Source: Alistipes sp. (lineage in GTDB: Bacteria; Bacteroidota; Bacteroidia; Bacteroidales; Rikenellaceae). From it: a stretch of DNA of 26,070 bases. The notes under the pieces were generated by a model. The model ran no database searches. It had not been told where the DNA came from and saw only the letters and a list, made by a program, of their open reading frames with translations. The first letter of the stretch is position 1. Each line of letters begins with the position of its first letter. This document shows positions 1 to 6,583 of the stretch, in pieces. The translations under genes were made by a program, and so were the position numbers. The stretch lies in the NCBI GenBank assembly GCA_017646785.1, contig JAGCLX010000013.1:1-26070 (forward strand), written 5' to 3'.

Positions 1-303
1 AACTGCAACTGGCTTACCCTCCTGAACGCGGTAGAAATCTACATGGAGAACCTGCTCGCGTACTGGGTGGAACTGAACCTCGCGCATAACTGCCTTCTCA
101 ACAACGCCATCGATGTTAAGCTCGATGATGTATGAGTTAGGAGTGTAGATAAGCTGACCGAGCTCCTTAGCGTCGATAGTAAACGCCTTCTCCTCACCGC
201 CACCGTAGATGATGCAAGGTACCTGACCCTCGCGACGAGCTGCCTTAGCGAACTTCTTACCGAACTCCGCACGTGCAGTACCGTTAATCTGAATTGACTT
301 CAT
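1..303 (-). CDS. rplY: 50S ribosomal protein L25 (partial, C-terminus outside window)
   Basis: The minus-strand frame starts at 303 (MKSIQINGTARAEFGKK) and stays open to the window edge, giving 101 residues. The N-terminal pattern, with RREGQVPCIIYGG at about 24-36, the FTIDAKEL segment and the VMREVQFHPVREQVLHVDFYRV stretch split across about 73-95, is characteristic of the bacterial L25/TL5/Ctc family, which binds 5S rRNA in the large ribosomal subunit. Many Bacteroidetes L25 proteins have an additional C-terminal CTC domain; whether this one does cannot be seen. A clear promoter and a structured leader lie upstream (333-419). No gene shares its operon within the window. The identification is confident; the truncation is caused by the window edge and is not a broken gene. 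Confidence 0.93.
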   Translation of the reverse strand, partial: MKSIQINGTARAEFGKKFAKAARREGQVPCIIYGGGEEKAFTIDAKELGQLIYTPNSYIIELNIDGVVEKAVMREVQFHPVREQVLHVDFYRVQEGKPVAV

Positions 304-332
304 AATTGTTTGATAATTAATTGTTTAACTTC

Positions 333-376
333 GATATCACTCAGTTGCGATAGTCACTCGCAACCCCATAGATATC
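333..376 (-). promoter_or_regulatory. Nested hairpin in rplY 5' leader
   Basis: Between the predicted transcription start (about 383) and the rplY start codon (303), GTTGCGA at 344-350 and TCGCAAC at 358-364 form a perfect 7-bp stem with a 7-nt loop. GATATC at 333-338 and GATATC at 371-376 can pair outside it. Such a nested stem in the ~80-nt leader of a ribosomal protein gene could be an autoregulatory element. The pairing is visible; the regulatory role is inferred. Confidence 0.45.
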
Positions 377-389
377 TGCTTTGGGACTG

Positions 390-419
390 CAAAGGTAGTA
401 AAAAATCTCTAATTCACAA
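390..419 (-). promoter_or_regulatory. Bacteroidetes-type promoter of rplY
   Basis: On the minus strand TACCTTTG (390-397) matches the TAnnTTTG -7 box, and TTG (417-419) lies 19 bp upstream as the -33 box. Transcription would start near 383, leaving an ~80-nt leader. Confidence 0.7.
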
Positions 420-568
420 TTTTTCAGCACTTTTTATCGCTTTTTTCACAGTCTTTCACTACCCACTCCCACGCTAAGTCGCGCTCGGGAACAGCTTCTT
501 GTGCATAATAGCCGTCATAGCTTTTTATAGAGATGAGGTTTTAATATCCATAAAGGTGGAGAATAATC

Positions 569-598
569 TTTTTATTTCGAAAAAAAAGTTTAATTTTG
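569..598 (+). promoter_or_regulatory. Promoter of the LicD/TagD-fusion/SDR operon
   Basis: TAATTTTG at 591-598 is a good Bacteroidetes -7 box. A T-rich TTT at 569-571 sits 19 bp upstream as a weak -33 box. Transcription would start about 25 bases before the ATG at 628. Confidence 0.55.
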
Positions 599-627
599 CC
601 AATTAAATAGTACTACTAACAGACTAT

Positions 628-1464
628 ATGGAGATTATTACAGGTGCTCAAAAGGAGGACTTGCGCAAACGATACAATCCCGATGGTTCGCAACTTAGGC
701 GTGACCAAATGGAACTATTGAAGATGTTGCGCGTGGTCGCAGATATATGCGACGCCAATGGCATACAGTGGTGGCTGAGCTCGGGCACATTGCTCGGTGC
801 GGCGCGCCACGAGGGATTTATTCCATGGGATGACGACCTCGACATCGTATTGCTCAAGAAGGATTGCAAACGCTTGGAGCGCATCCTCGAAAAGCTCGAT
901 AGTGAGGAGTATGTCTACCACTCCATGCGTACGGACATAGACTACGTCAATGCCTTTGGCAAGTTCCGTAAGCGCGAGGGATGCATCACTACCTCAAACC
1001 GCCGATACAACTACTACAAGTGGGCGGGCATAGGCTTCGACATCTTTGCCATAGAGAAGACCAGCTACTTTGCTGCGCGCGCGGCAACGGTGATATACAA
1101 CAACGTGCAACATCTCACCTCCTATGTCCGCTGCCCATGGGTGCGAAGACCCTTGATACGCCTTGTGCAGGGACTGTGCTTCGGAGTGATTAACCCCATT
1201 CTGCGACTTGTGGGTAAGATAAATTCGCGCCAAGAGTATCACTATGTGTTGGGTACGGGATGGGCGCGCCACACTTTCTTTATGAAGGATACGCTACCAC
1301 TTGCTAAGGCACGCTTCGAGGATGGTGAGTTCCCCGTGCCAAAGGATATGGATGCCTACCTAAGTAATGTGTATGGCGACTGGCGCAAGCTGCCTAACGA
1401 TGAGCAGATACGCAAGTGTATACACTGCAAAGAGTATATTGAGGAGATTTACGGAGAGAAATAG
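628..1464 (+). CDS. LicD family phosphotransferase
   Basis: The 278-residue product is a LicD/fukutin (FKTN/FKRP) family protein. The hallmark lies at residues 51-73: SSGTLLGAARHEGF followed by IPWDDDLDI, whose aspartates (68-70 and 72) form the metal-binding site of this nucleotidyltransferase-fold superfamily. Members transfer phosphocholine or a polyol phosphate from a CDP donor onto surface glycans. There is no signal peptide, so it should act at the cytosolic face. It is the first gene of a three-gene operon, 8 bp before a cytidylyltransferase fusion, so the neighbouring genes probably make its CDP-linked donor. The donor and acceptor cannot be told from sequence. Family assignment is strong; substrate is inference. 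Confidence 0.88.
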   Translation: MEIITGAQKEDLRKRYNPDGSQLRRDQMELLKMLRVVADICDANGIQWWLSSGTLLGAARHEGFIPWDDDLDIVLLKKDCKRLERILEKLDSEEYVYHSMRTDIDYVNAFGKFRKREGCITTSNRRYNYYKWAGIGFDIFAIEKTSYFAARAATVIYNNVQHLTSYVRCPWVRRPLIRLVQGLCFGVINPILRLVGKINSRQEYHYVLGTGWARHTFFMKDTLPLAKARFEDGEFPVPKDMDAYLSNVYGDWRKLPNDEQIRKCIHCKEYIEEIYGEK

Positions 1465-1472
1465 ACCGAAAG

Positions 1473-2813
1473 ATGAAAAAGGTTATTACATACGGCACAT
1501 ACGACTTGCTACATGAGGGACATATCAACCTCTTGCGCCGAGCAAAGGCGCTGGGTGACTACCTTATTGTGGGCGTTACGAATGATAGCTTCGACCGTGA
1601 GCGTGGAAAGCTCAACGTGCGTAACAACGTACTGGAGCGTGTTGAGGCGGTCAAGGCAACGGGCTTTGTCGATGAGGTGATAATAGAGGACTATGTGGGC
1701 CAAAAGATTGACGACATCCTTAAATACGATGTCGACATCTTCGCTATCGGCTCGGACTGGGAGGGTAAGTTCGACTACCTCTCGGAGTTCTGCGATGTGG
1801 TATACTTGCCACGCACCGAGGGCGTATCATCTACCATGCTACGCGCTGAGAGCGAGGTGGTTATAAACATCGCAATGGTAGGCTGTGGTCGTATTGCTCA
1901 GCGTTTCTATGCCGAGGTGGATAATGTGGATGCAGCCTCAGTGTCTGCTCTCTACGATGTTAAGCGTGAGGCGGCAGAGCAACTGAACGAGGAACTCGTG
2001 GTGGATAGCTTCGAGGAGGCTGTTGAGAGGGCCGATGCCGTATACATTGCTACGCCCCACAATCTTCACTACGAGCAGGCTAAGTATGCTCTGGAGCATG
2101 GTCGCCATGTGTTGTGTGAGACACCCATGGTGCTTTGTGCAGCGCATGCTGAGGAACTCTTTGCCATAGCCAAGGAGCGTGGTCTGGTGCTTTTGGAGGC
2201 GAATAAGACTGCCTACTGCCCGGCGTTCAATCACCTCGTTACGCTTGTCAAGAGTGGACTTATTGGAGATGTCGTAGGCATAGATGCTTCGGAGTCAAAA
2301 CTATGGGGCAAGGAGCAACTTAAGCGAGAGCTTGACCCCACAATGGCTGGTGGCTCACTCTACGAGATGGGATCATATCCCCTACTGCCCATCATCAAGC
2401 TATTGGGTACAGAGTATAAGGGCATCAACATCTACAGCCGCTTGAATGAGAATGGCGTAGACGTCTACACACGAGGTATCATGCGCTATGCGGGTGCTGT
2501 GGCGTCGTTCCAGTTGGGCTTGGGCGTGAAGACCGAGGGCAACCTCGTTATATCGGGTACGCAGGGATACGCCTACGTCCCCTCGCCATGGTGGAAGACC
2601 GACTACTTTGAGCTTCGCTATGAGGACCAAAACCGCATTAAGAAGTACTTTTATAAGTGGGATGAGCCATGCTTGCGTTATGAGATACAGGAGTTTGTGT
2701 CGTGCGTAATCAACCGTCGTAGCTCCTCGGCTCGTCTGACGCCTCTACAGAGCATAGCCATGGCGCGTGTCATGGAGCAGTTTGCTAACCGTGAAAACTT
2801 CTTCGAGATATGA
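1473..2813 (+). CDS. Cytidylyltransferase (TagD-like) - Gfo/Idh/MocA oxidoreductase fusion
   Basis: This 446-residue protein joins two enzymes. Residues 1 to about 126 are a TagD-like glycerol-phosphate cytidylyltransferase-type domain: GTYDLLHEGH (8-17) carries the HxGH nucleotide-binding motif and RTEGVSSTMLR (114-124) is the C-terminal signature. After a linker of only a few residues, a Gfo/Idh/MocA domain starts at about 131, with the Rossmann GCGRIA loop at 137-142 and TPHNLH at 194-199. The usual EKP motif reads CETPM (215-219), so its conserved lysine is missing. A CDP-polyol synthase that also reduces or oxidises the sugar precursor is plausible, since CDP-ribitol routes pair a cytidylyltransferase with a reductase. 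Its stop overlaps the next start (ATGA at 2810-2813), indicating translational coupling. Domain calls are firm; the substrate is unknown. Confidence 0.87.
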   Translation: MKKVITYGTYDLLHEGHINLLRRAKALGDYLIVGVTNDSFDRERGKLNVRNNVLERVEAVKATGFVDEVIIEDYVGQKIDDILKYDVDIFAIGSDWEGKFDYLSEFCDVVYLPRTEGVSSTMLRAESEVVINIAMVGCGRIAQRFYAEVDNVDAASVSALYDVKREAAEQLNEELVVDSFEEAVERADAVYIATPHNLHYEQAKYALEHGRHVLCETPMVLCAAHAEELFAIAKERGLVLLEANKTAYCPAFNHLVTLVKSGLIGDVVGIDASESKLWGKEQLKRELDPTMAGGSLYEMGSYPLLPIIKLLGTEYKGINIYSRLNENGVDVYTRGIMRYAGAVASFQLGLGVKTEGNLVISGTQGYAYVPSPWWKTDYFELRYEDQNRIKKYFYKWDEPCLRYEIQEFVSCVINRRSSSARLTPLQSIAMARVMEQFANRENFFEI

Positions 2814-3538
2814 GCCGCGCGTTAGTTGTTGGTGGCGCTAATGGTATAGGCCTCGCCATCGCCACGCTGCTTGCTGAGCGCGAGGAGTGTGATAGAGTCT
2901 ACATTGTCGATAAGGCTACGGTGGGTGCGGAGTATGAAAATCCCAAGTTCCACAGCGTGCAGTTCGACCTAATGAGTGATGACTTTTCGCTATTTGATGG
3001 CTTCCAGGATGTAGATACACTGGTTATCACTGCCGGCTTTGGTCGCCTTGCGCACTTTGCTGATGTTGGCGAGGAGCATATCGTGGCGAGTATGGCGGTG
3101 AACTCTACCGCCGTGATGCGCATTGTGCACCACTTCTATGGCCGCATAGCCGATAAAAAGTCCTTCCATACCGCTATTATGGGTAGCATCGCGGGCTTTA
3201 TGTCGTCGCCGCTGTTTGCGGTGTATGGTGCGTCGAAGGCTGCGCTAAAGATATTTATCGAGAGCCTGAATGTGGAACTCGAGAAGTGTGGTACTCCCAA
3301 TCGCATACTACACGTGGCACCCGGTGCAATAAAGGGTACGGCATTCTATAACGGAGCTACAGACCTTGCGATGACCCGTGAGCTGGCTATGCAGATAGTT
3401 GACCACATGGAGCGTGGTTGTGACCTCTTCATTCCGCGCTACGACGAGGTGTATGGCGAGGTGCTGGAGCGATACCACAAAGACTTCCGTGCCGAGGGAC
3501 GCCATTCGTATGAGTATAAGATGAAAAGCAAAAGGTAG
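2810..3538 (+). CDS. Short-chain dehydrogenase/reductase (SDR)
   Basis: The 242-residue product is a classical SDR. GGANGIG (8-14) is the NAD(P)-binding TGxxxGIG-type loop, TAGFG (75-79) replaces the NNAG element, and the catalytic tetrad appears as N98, S126, Y139 and K143 (YGASK at 139-143). PGAIKGTAF after about 171 is the usual PG motif region. It starts inside the stop codon of the fusion gene, so the two are probably co-translated and may act on the same metabolite, for example reducing a keto-sugar phosphate to a polyol phosphate. This is inference from context; SDR substrate specificity cannot be read from these motifs. A terminator overlaps the end of the gene. Confidence 0.88.
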   Translation: MSRALVVGGANGIGLAIATLLAEREECDRVYIVDKATVGAEYENPKFHSVQFDLMSDDFSLFDGFQDVDTLVITAGFGRLAHFADVGEEHIVASMAVNSTAVMRIVHHFYGRIADKKSFHTAIMGSIAGFMSSPLFAVYGASKAALKIFIESLNVELEKCGTPNRILHVAPGAIKGTAFYNGATDLAMTRELAMQIVDHMERGCDLFIPRYDEVYGEVLERYHKDFRAEGRHSYEYKMKSKR

Positions 3539-3564
3539 TAATTCAGAGTTACTATCTTTTTTTT
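3534..3564 (+). terminator. Rho-independent terminator after the SDR gene
   Basis: GGTAGTAA (3534-3541) pairs with TTACTATC (3549-3556) across a 7-nt loop, including one G-T pair, and is followed by eight T (3557-3564). The 5' arm overlaps the SDR stop codon. It separates this operon from the convergent glycosyltransferase gene ending at 3566. Confidence 0.8.
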
Positions 3565-3565
3565 A

Positions 3566-4501
3566 TTAATGGAATAGCGCGTTGTAGCACTTGACTATTA
3601 CCTGGAAGATGAAGGGCGTGCGATAGTTGGTACTCATTCGCGCCTTGCGTATGGCATCCCCAAGCCAGGGATACTCCGCATATAGGTCATATTTGTGCAG
3701 TATATGGTGCCATCCTGCGCGTAACACAAAGCCGTCAGCTACATCCTTGATGGGACTCTCTGCAATGTTATCCATAAACTTTGAGTAGAGATCCAATAGA
3801 TTGCGTGACGAGGCTACGTGGCGCACCTCGCGGCGCTGCGAGCACATAGCGTTCATATTATCCTTACGGTAGTGGTACAATACTTCGTGTAGGTGCACAA
3901 TGCTTTTTGCGCGATATATGAGCTGTGACATAAGGTACATATCCTCGTGCATACCCAACTTAGGGGTAAAGACAGGACTTTCGGTGTAGAGCGCACGACG
4001 GAAGCACTTGGTTGCAGTGTAGCCGTGTGAGCGGTAGTTAAATATGTTCTCAATCCACAGTTCACGTGTCTCGGCAGTGTACTCGCGCTCATACTTCATG
4101 CTACGCTTTGTGGCATACTCCTTCACCAAATCGAAGTAGATGATGTCGGCGTGTGTCTTGTCGGCCATATCCATAATCTTCTCCACAGCATCAAGCTCAA
4201 GCCAGTCATCGGAGTCGGCAAAGAGTATATACTCACCCTCGGCAGCATCCAGACCACTTTTACGCGCCAGAGGTAGGCCTTCGTTCTCCTTGTTGATAAT
4301 CACGATTCGCTCCTTGAGGTGCGAAAAGCGTTCATCTATAAGATTGTTAAGGATCTCCATAGCGGAGTCCTTCGTGCCGTCGTTGACGAAGATGAACTGA
4401 ATATCGCTGTAAGTCTGGCCGAGAAAGCTCGCGGCGAACTTAGCGATATATTGCTCTGTGCCATATATCGTAGTTATCAGAGATATCCTATACTTGTCCA
4501 T
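3566..4501 (-). CDS. Glycosyltransferase family 2
   Basis: The 311-residue protein is a GT-A fold, family 2 glycosyltransferase. The N-terminus (ISLITTIYGTEQYIAKFAAS, 6-25) and VNDGTKD (39-45) bind the nucleotide sugar, and FADSDDW (94-100) holds the DxD metal motif. There is no transmembrane anchor apart from a weakly hydrophobic C-terminus, so it probably works at the inner face of the cytoplasmic membrane. It lies 42 bp downstream of the LpxL-like acyltransferase and has no promoter of its own that I can see, which suggests one transcript for lipid A/LPS assembly. The sugar transferred cannot be predicted. Family call is firm. Confidence 0.9.
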   Translation of the reverse strand: MDKYRISLITTIYGTEQYIAKFAASFLGQTYSDIQFIFVNDGTKDSAMEILNNLIDERFSHLKERIVIINKENEGLPLARKSGLDAAEGEYILFADSDDWLELDAVEKIMDMADKTHADIIYFDLVKEYATKRSMKYEREYTAETRELWIENIFNYRSHGYTATKCFRRALYTESPVFTPKLGMHEDMYLMSQLIYRAKSIVHLHEVLYHYRKDNMNAMCSQRREVRHVASSRNLLDLYSKFMDNIAESPIKDVADGFVLRAGWHHILHKYDLYAEYPWLGDAIRKARMSTNYRTPFIFQVIVKCYNALFH

Positions 4502-4543
4502 AGTCCTTCTTTTATTTTGGTGTGGGGTAGTCGTTTGGGTCTA

Positions 4544-5503
4544 TTATTTCATGCCACTCTTAGTCATTGCGCTAAAGCGTCGAGCCTGCTTCTCGGGGCT
4601 GTGCTTCCAGCGCTTGTGTGACCATATCCAGAGCTCGGGCCTCTCCTTAATCATGCCCTCTAAGGCCGCTGCATAACGACGCGTAATCTCCGTGGGTGCG
4701 ACCTCCTCCACGCCGTCGTATAACTCTTCAAAGCGGATGGCGTAGTGTCCCGCTCTCACACGCTCCACGCGAGCAAAGTAGATCGGTAGGTGAAAGCGCA
4801 TGGCGAGTTTCTCGCTGCCATCTATGAATGCCGTTTTGCGGTTCAGGAAATCGAACCACTCGGTGTCGGCACGCAGGAGGGGGTTCTGATCGGATATGAG
4901 TCCGAGGGTGGTGCCATATTTATCGCTTCGGTTCTTGACGTAGTGGCGAACCGTATCCTGCATTGTCACCTGATGGTAGTTGGGAGCTAAGTTGCGCAGG
5001 CGGCGGTAGAAGTGCTCGAAAACCACGCTCTTAAGTTCGTGGTATACGCCCATGAAGTGACAACCGGGGTCTTCGTAGCACCAGAAGGGGAAGTACTCCC
5101 AACATCCGTAGTGTGAGGCCATGGCTATCCAGTCGCGACCTTGTGTGCGTGCCAGGTGCTCGTTGCGGTTAAGCCACGTTATGTGTTGCTGTTTGCGACG
5201 CTGTGACGTGCCCGCAAGGCTTATGGTGTCGACGATAATCTCTGCCAGAGTCCAGTACGACTCTCTTATGATGCGTTTAATTTCGCTGTCGCACTTTTCG
5301 GGAAATGAGAGTGTTATGTTGTTGTGTATGACATGTCGACGGTAGCGCACCATGCGTAGTAGCGCATAGACAAACGGCTGAAGCACCCCATAGAGTATCC
5401 ATCGAGGCATGTAGCCAATGATGCAGCATGTCCCCCATAATAGTTCGAGGGCCAGTCGCTGGTGCCAGCATAGCGTGCTACAATTTCGCGAGTGCTCGTT
5501 CAT
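4544..5503 (-). CDS. Lipid A biosynthesis acyltransferase (LpxL/HtrB-like)
   Basis: The 319-residue product fits the LpxL/LpxM/HtrB family of late lipid A acyltransferases. An N-terminal hydrophobic segment (about 17-50) would anchor it in the inner membrane. ASHYGCWEYF (129-138) contains the catalytic H-x4-E pair (H131, E136), SDQNPLL at about 203-209 is the second conserved block, and the C-terminal LWIWSHKRWKHSPE matches the family's closing motif. The enzyme would add a secondary acyl chain to the lipid A precursor. It heads a two-gene minus-strand operon with a GT2 enzyme and has an excellent promoter at 5541-5571. The exact acyl chain is unknown. Confidence 0.9.
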   Translation of the reverse strand: MNEHSRNCSTLCWHQRLALELLWGTCCIIGYMPRWILYGVLQPFVYALLRMVRYRRHVIHNNITLSFPEKCDSEIKRIIRESYWTLAEIIVDTISLAGTSQRRKQQHITWLNRNEHLARTQGRDWIAMASHYGCWEYFPFWCYEDPGCHFMGVYHELKSVVFEHFYRRLRNLAPNYHQVTMQDTVRHYVKNRSDKYGTTLGLISDQNPLLRADTEWFDFLNRKTAFIDGSEKLAMRFHLPIYFARVERVRAGHYAIRFEELYDGVEEVAPTEITRRYAAALEGMIKERPELWIWSHKRWKHSPEKQARRFSAMTKSGMK

Positions 5504-5540
5504 TAGATATCTGCCGTTTGGTTTAGAAACAAATACACTA

Positions 5541-5571
5541 CAAAGTTAAGTAAAAAAGCCCACTCTACCAA
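5541..5571 (-). promoter_or_regulatory. Promoter of the acyltransferase/glycosyltransferase operon
   Basis: On the minus strand TAACTTTG (5541-5548) with TTG (5569-5571) 20 bp upstream fits the Bacteroidetes consensus. The start of transcription near 5534 leaves a ~30-nt leader. The -33 box lies only a few bases before the end of the upstream patatin gene (5574). Confidence 0.75.
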
Positions 5572-5573
5572 AT

Positions 5574-6434
5574 TTAGGGTTTTAGGCTCACGAAGTCTAC
5601 CTGTGCGGCGCACTCGTATCCCTCCTTGTAGAGGGCGAGTAGCTTGCGGGTGTCGCGCTCCATGCGTCCTACGTCGATTGGGCGTTCGGGGCGTATAACA
5701 ACAACCTTGCCATCGGCCTCGAGTCGCTCCACCTCCTCGATTTGATGGTTGTATATCGAGTTGCGCATGGCGAGGGCCTTGCGTAGTGCGGGGTAGCGAC
5801 GATAGAAGAGTGGCGGAACGTATGAGTCACCCTCCTTGCGGTAGCCCTTATTGCGCGTTAGCACAACGACACTATTTCTAAAACCTTGCTCGCTGGCACG
5901 ACCTATGGGAATGGAGTCGCTTATGCCTCCGTCGAGCATCTTGACGCCATCAACCTCCGTCATGGGACATACGTAGGGGAGAGAGCTTGATGCCTTGACA
6001 ATGGCAATCACACGCTGCGGGTCGTGGTACTCCTCAAGATATGTGGCACATCCCGTAGCTACATCCGTAGTGACCATCTCAAATCGGTTGTTCGAGGCTG
6101 AGTATGTGTCGTAGTCATAGGGGATAATCTCGTTAGGGAAGGTGTGAAAAAGCAACTCGAAGTCCATGATGTTGCCCTTGGTTATCAGGTGCTTAAACCC
6201 TATGTAGTGGTACTTATCCAGGAGGTCTATGTTGCTGAACTTAGCTCTTCCGCGTTGGCGCGACATGTATGATAGTCCATTACATGCTCCAGCGCTGACA
6301 CCAATGGCATAGGGGAAGCTTATTCCGCGGTCCATAAGGTTGTCCAGTACGCCACAGGTGAAGACTCCACGCATGCCACCTCCCTCGAGAACGAGGCTCG
6401 ACTGCTCATTTAGTATGTGTTGTTTCATGCTCAT
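5574..6434 (-). CDS. Patatin-like phospholipase
   Basis: The 286-residue product is a cytosolic-type patatin-like lipid acyl hydrolase. GGGMRG (18-23) is the oxyanion-hole loop, GVSAG (45-49) carries the nucleophile S47, and DGGISDSIP starting at D168 completes the Ser-Asp dyad. The domain fills most of the protein, as in small bacterial patatins. The frame is open to an ATG at 6464, but a promoter -7 box lies at 6453-6460, inside those codons, so I use the ATG at 6434; 6428 is also possible. It is followed by the promoter of the acyltransferase operon, so it is probably its own transcript. Substrate (phospholipid or lysolipid) is not known. Confidence 0.88.
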   Translation of the reverse strand: MSMKQHILNEQSSLVLEGGGMRGVFTCGVLDNLMDRGISFPYAIGVSAGACNGLSYMSRQRGRAKFSNIDLLDKYHYIGFKHLITKGNIMDFELLFHTFPNEIIPYDYDTYSASNNRFEMVTTDVATGCATYLEEYHDPQRVIAIVKASSSLPYVCPMTEVDGVKMLDGGISDSIPIGRASEQGFRNSVVVLTRNKGYRKEGDSYVPPLFYRRYPALRKALAMRNSIYNHQIEEVERLEADGKVVVIRPERPIDVGRMERDTRKLLALYKEGYECAAQVDFVSLKP

Positions 6435-6452
6435 GCCACGAATATAATAGTG

Positions 6453-6460
6453 CAAATATA
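6453..6460 (-). promoter_or_regulatory. -7 box of the patatin gene
   Basis: TATATTTG on the minus strand matches TAnnTTTG; the expected -33 position around 6480 is T-rich but not a clean TTG. With transcription starting near 6446, the 6434 start would have a very short leader. This site argues against translation from 6464. Confidence 0.6.
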
Positions 6461-6500
6461 CCATTTTTCTTTTTTATAAAAGAAACTCTCGTGCCAAAGG

Positions 6501-6530
6501 TTGATTATTCACTAATGTTTACTAATTTTG
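6501..6530 (+). promoter_or_regulatory. Promoter of lnt-folC
   Basis: TTG (6501-6503), a 19-bp spacer and TAATTTTG (6523-6530) give a full Bacteroidetes promoter on the plus strand. The transcript would begin near 6537, so the lnt start must lie downstream of that point. Confidence 0.75.
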
Positions 6531-6583
6531 TACACTCTTATGTAATGCAATTATATTGCCTGAAAATAAATTTGGAGTTGTAT

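Larger units (their letters stand above)
304..627. other. Intergenic region between divergent rplY and licD-family operon
   Basis: This 324-bp spacer holds the rplY leader and promoter on the left and the promoter of the polyol-phosphate operon on the right. The middle (about 420-560) contains no convincing ORF, tRNA or repeat; I see nothing further in it. Confidence 0.6.

Noticed and set aside
6435..6464. N-terminal extension of the patatin protein (start at 6464)
   Set aside because: The -7 box of its promoter lies inside these codons, and the added residues have no family match.
6491..6583. N-terminal extension of Lnt (start at 6491)
   Set aside because: The promoter at 6501-6530 lies inside it; the shorter protein has the normal Lnt length.
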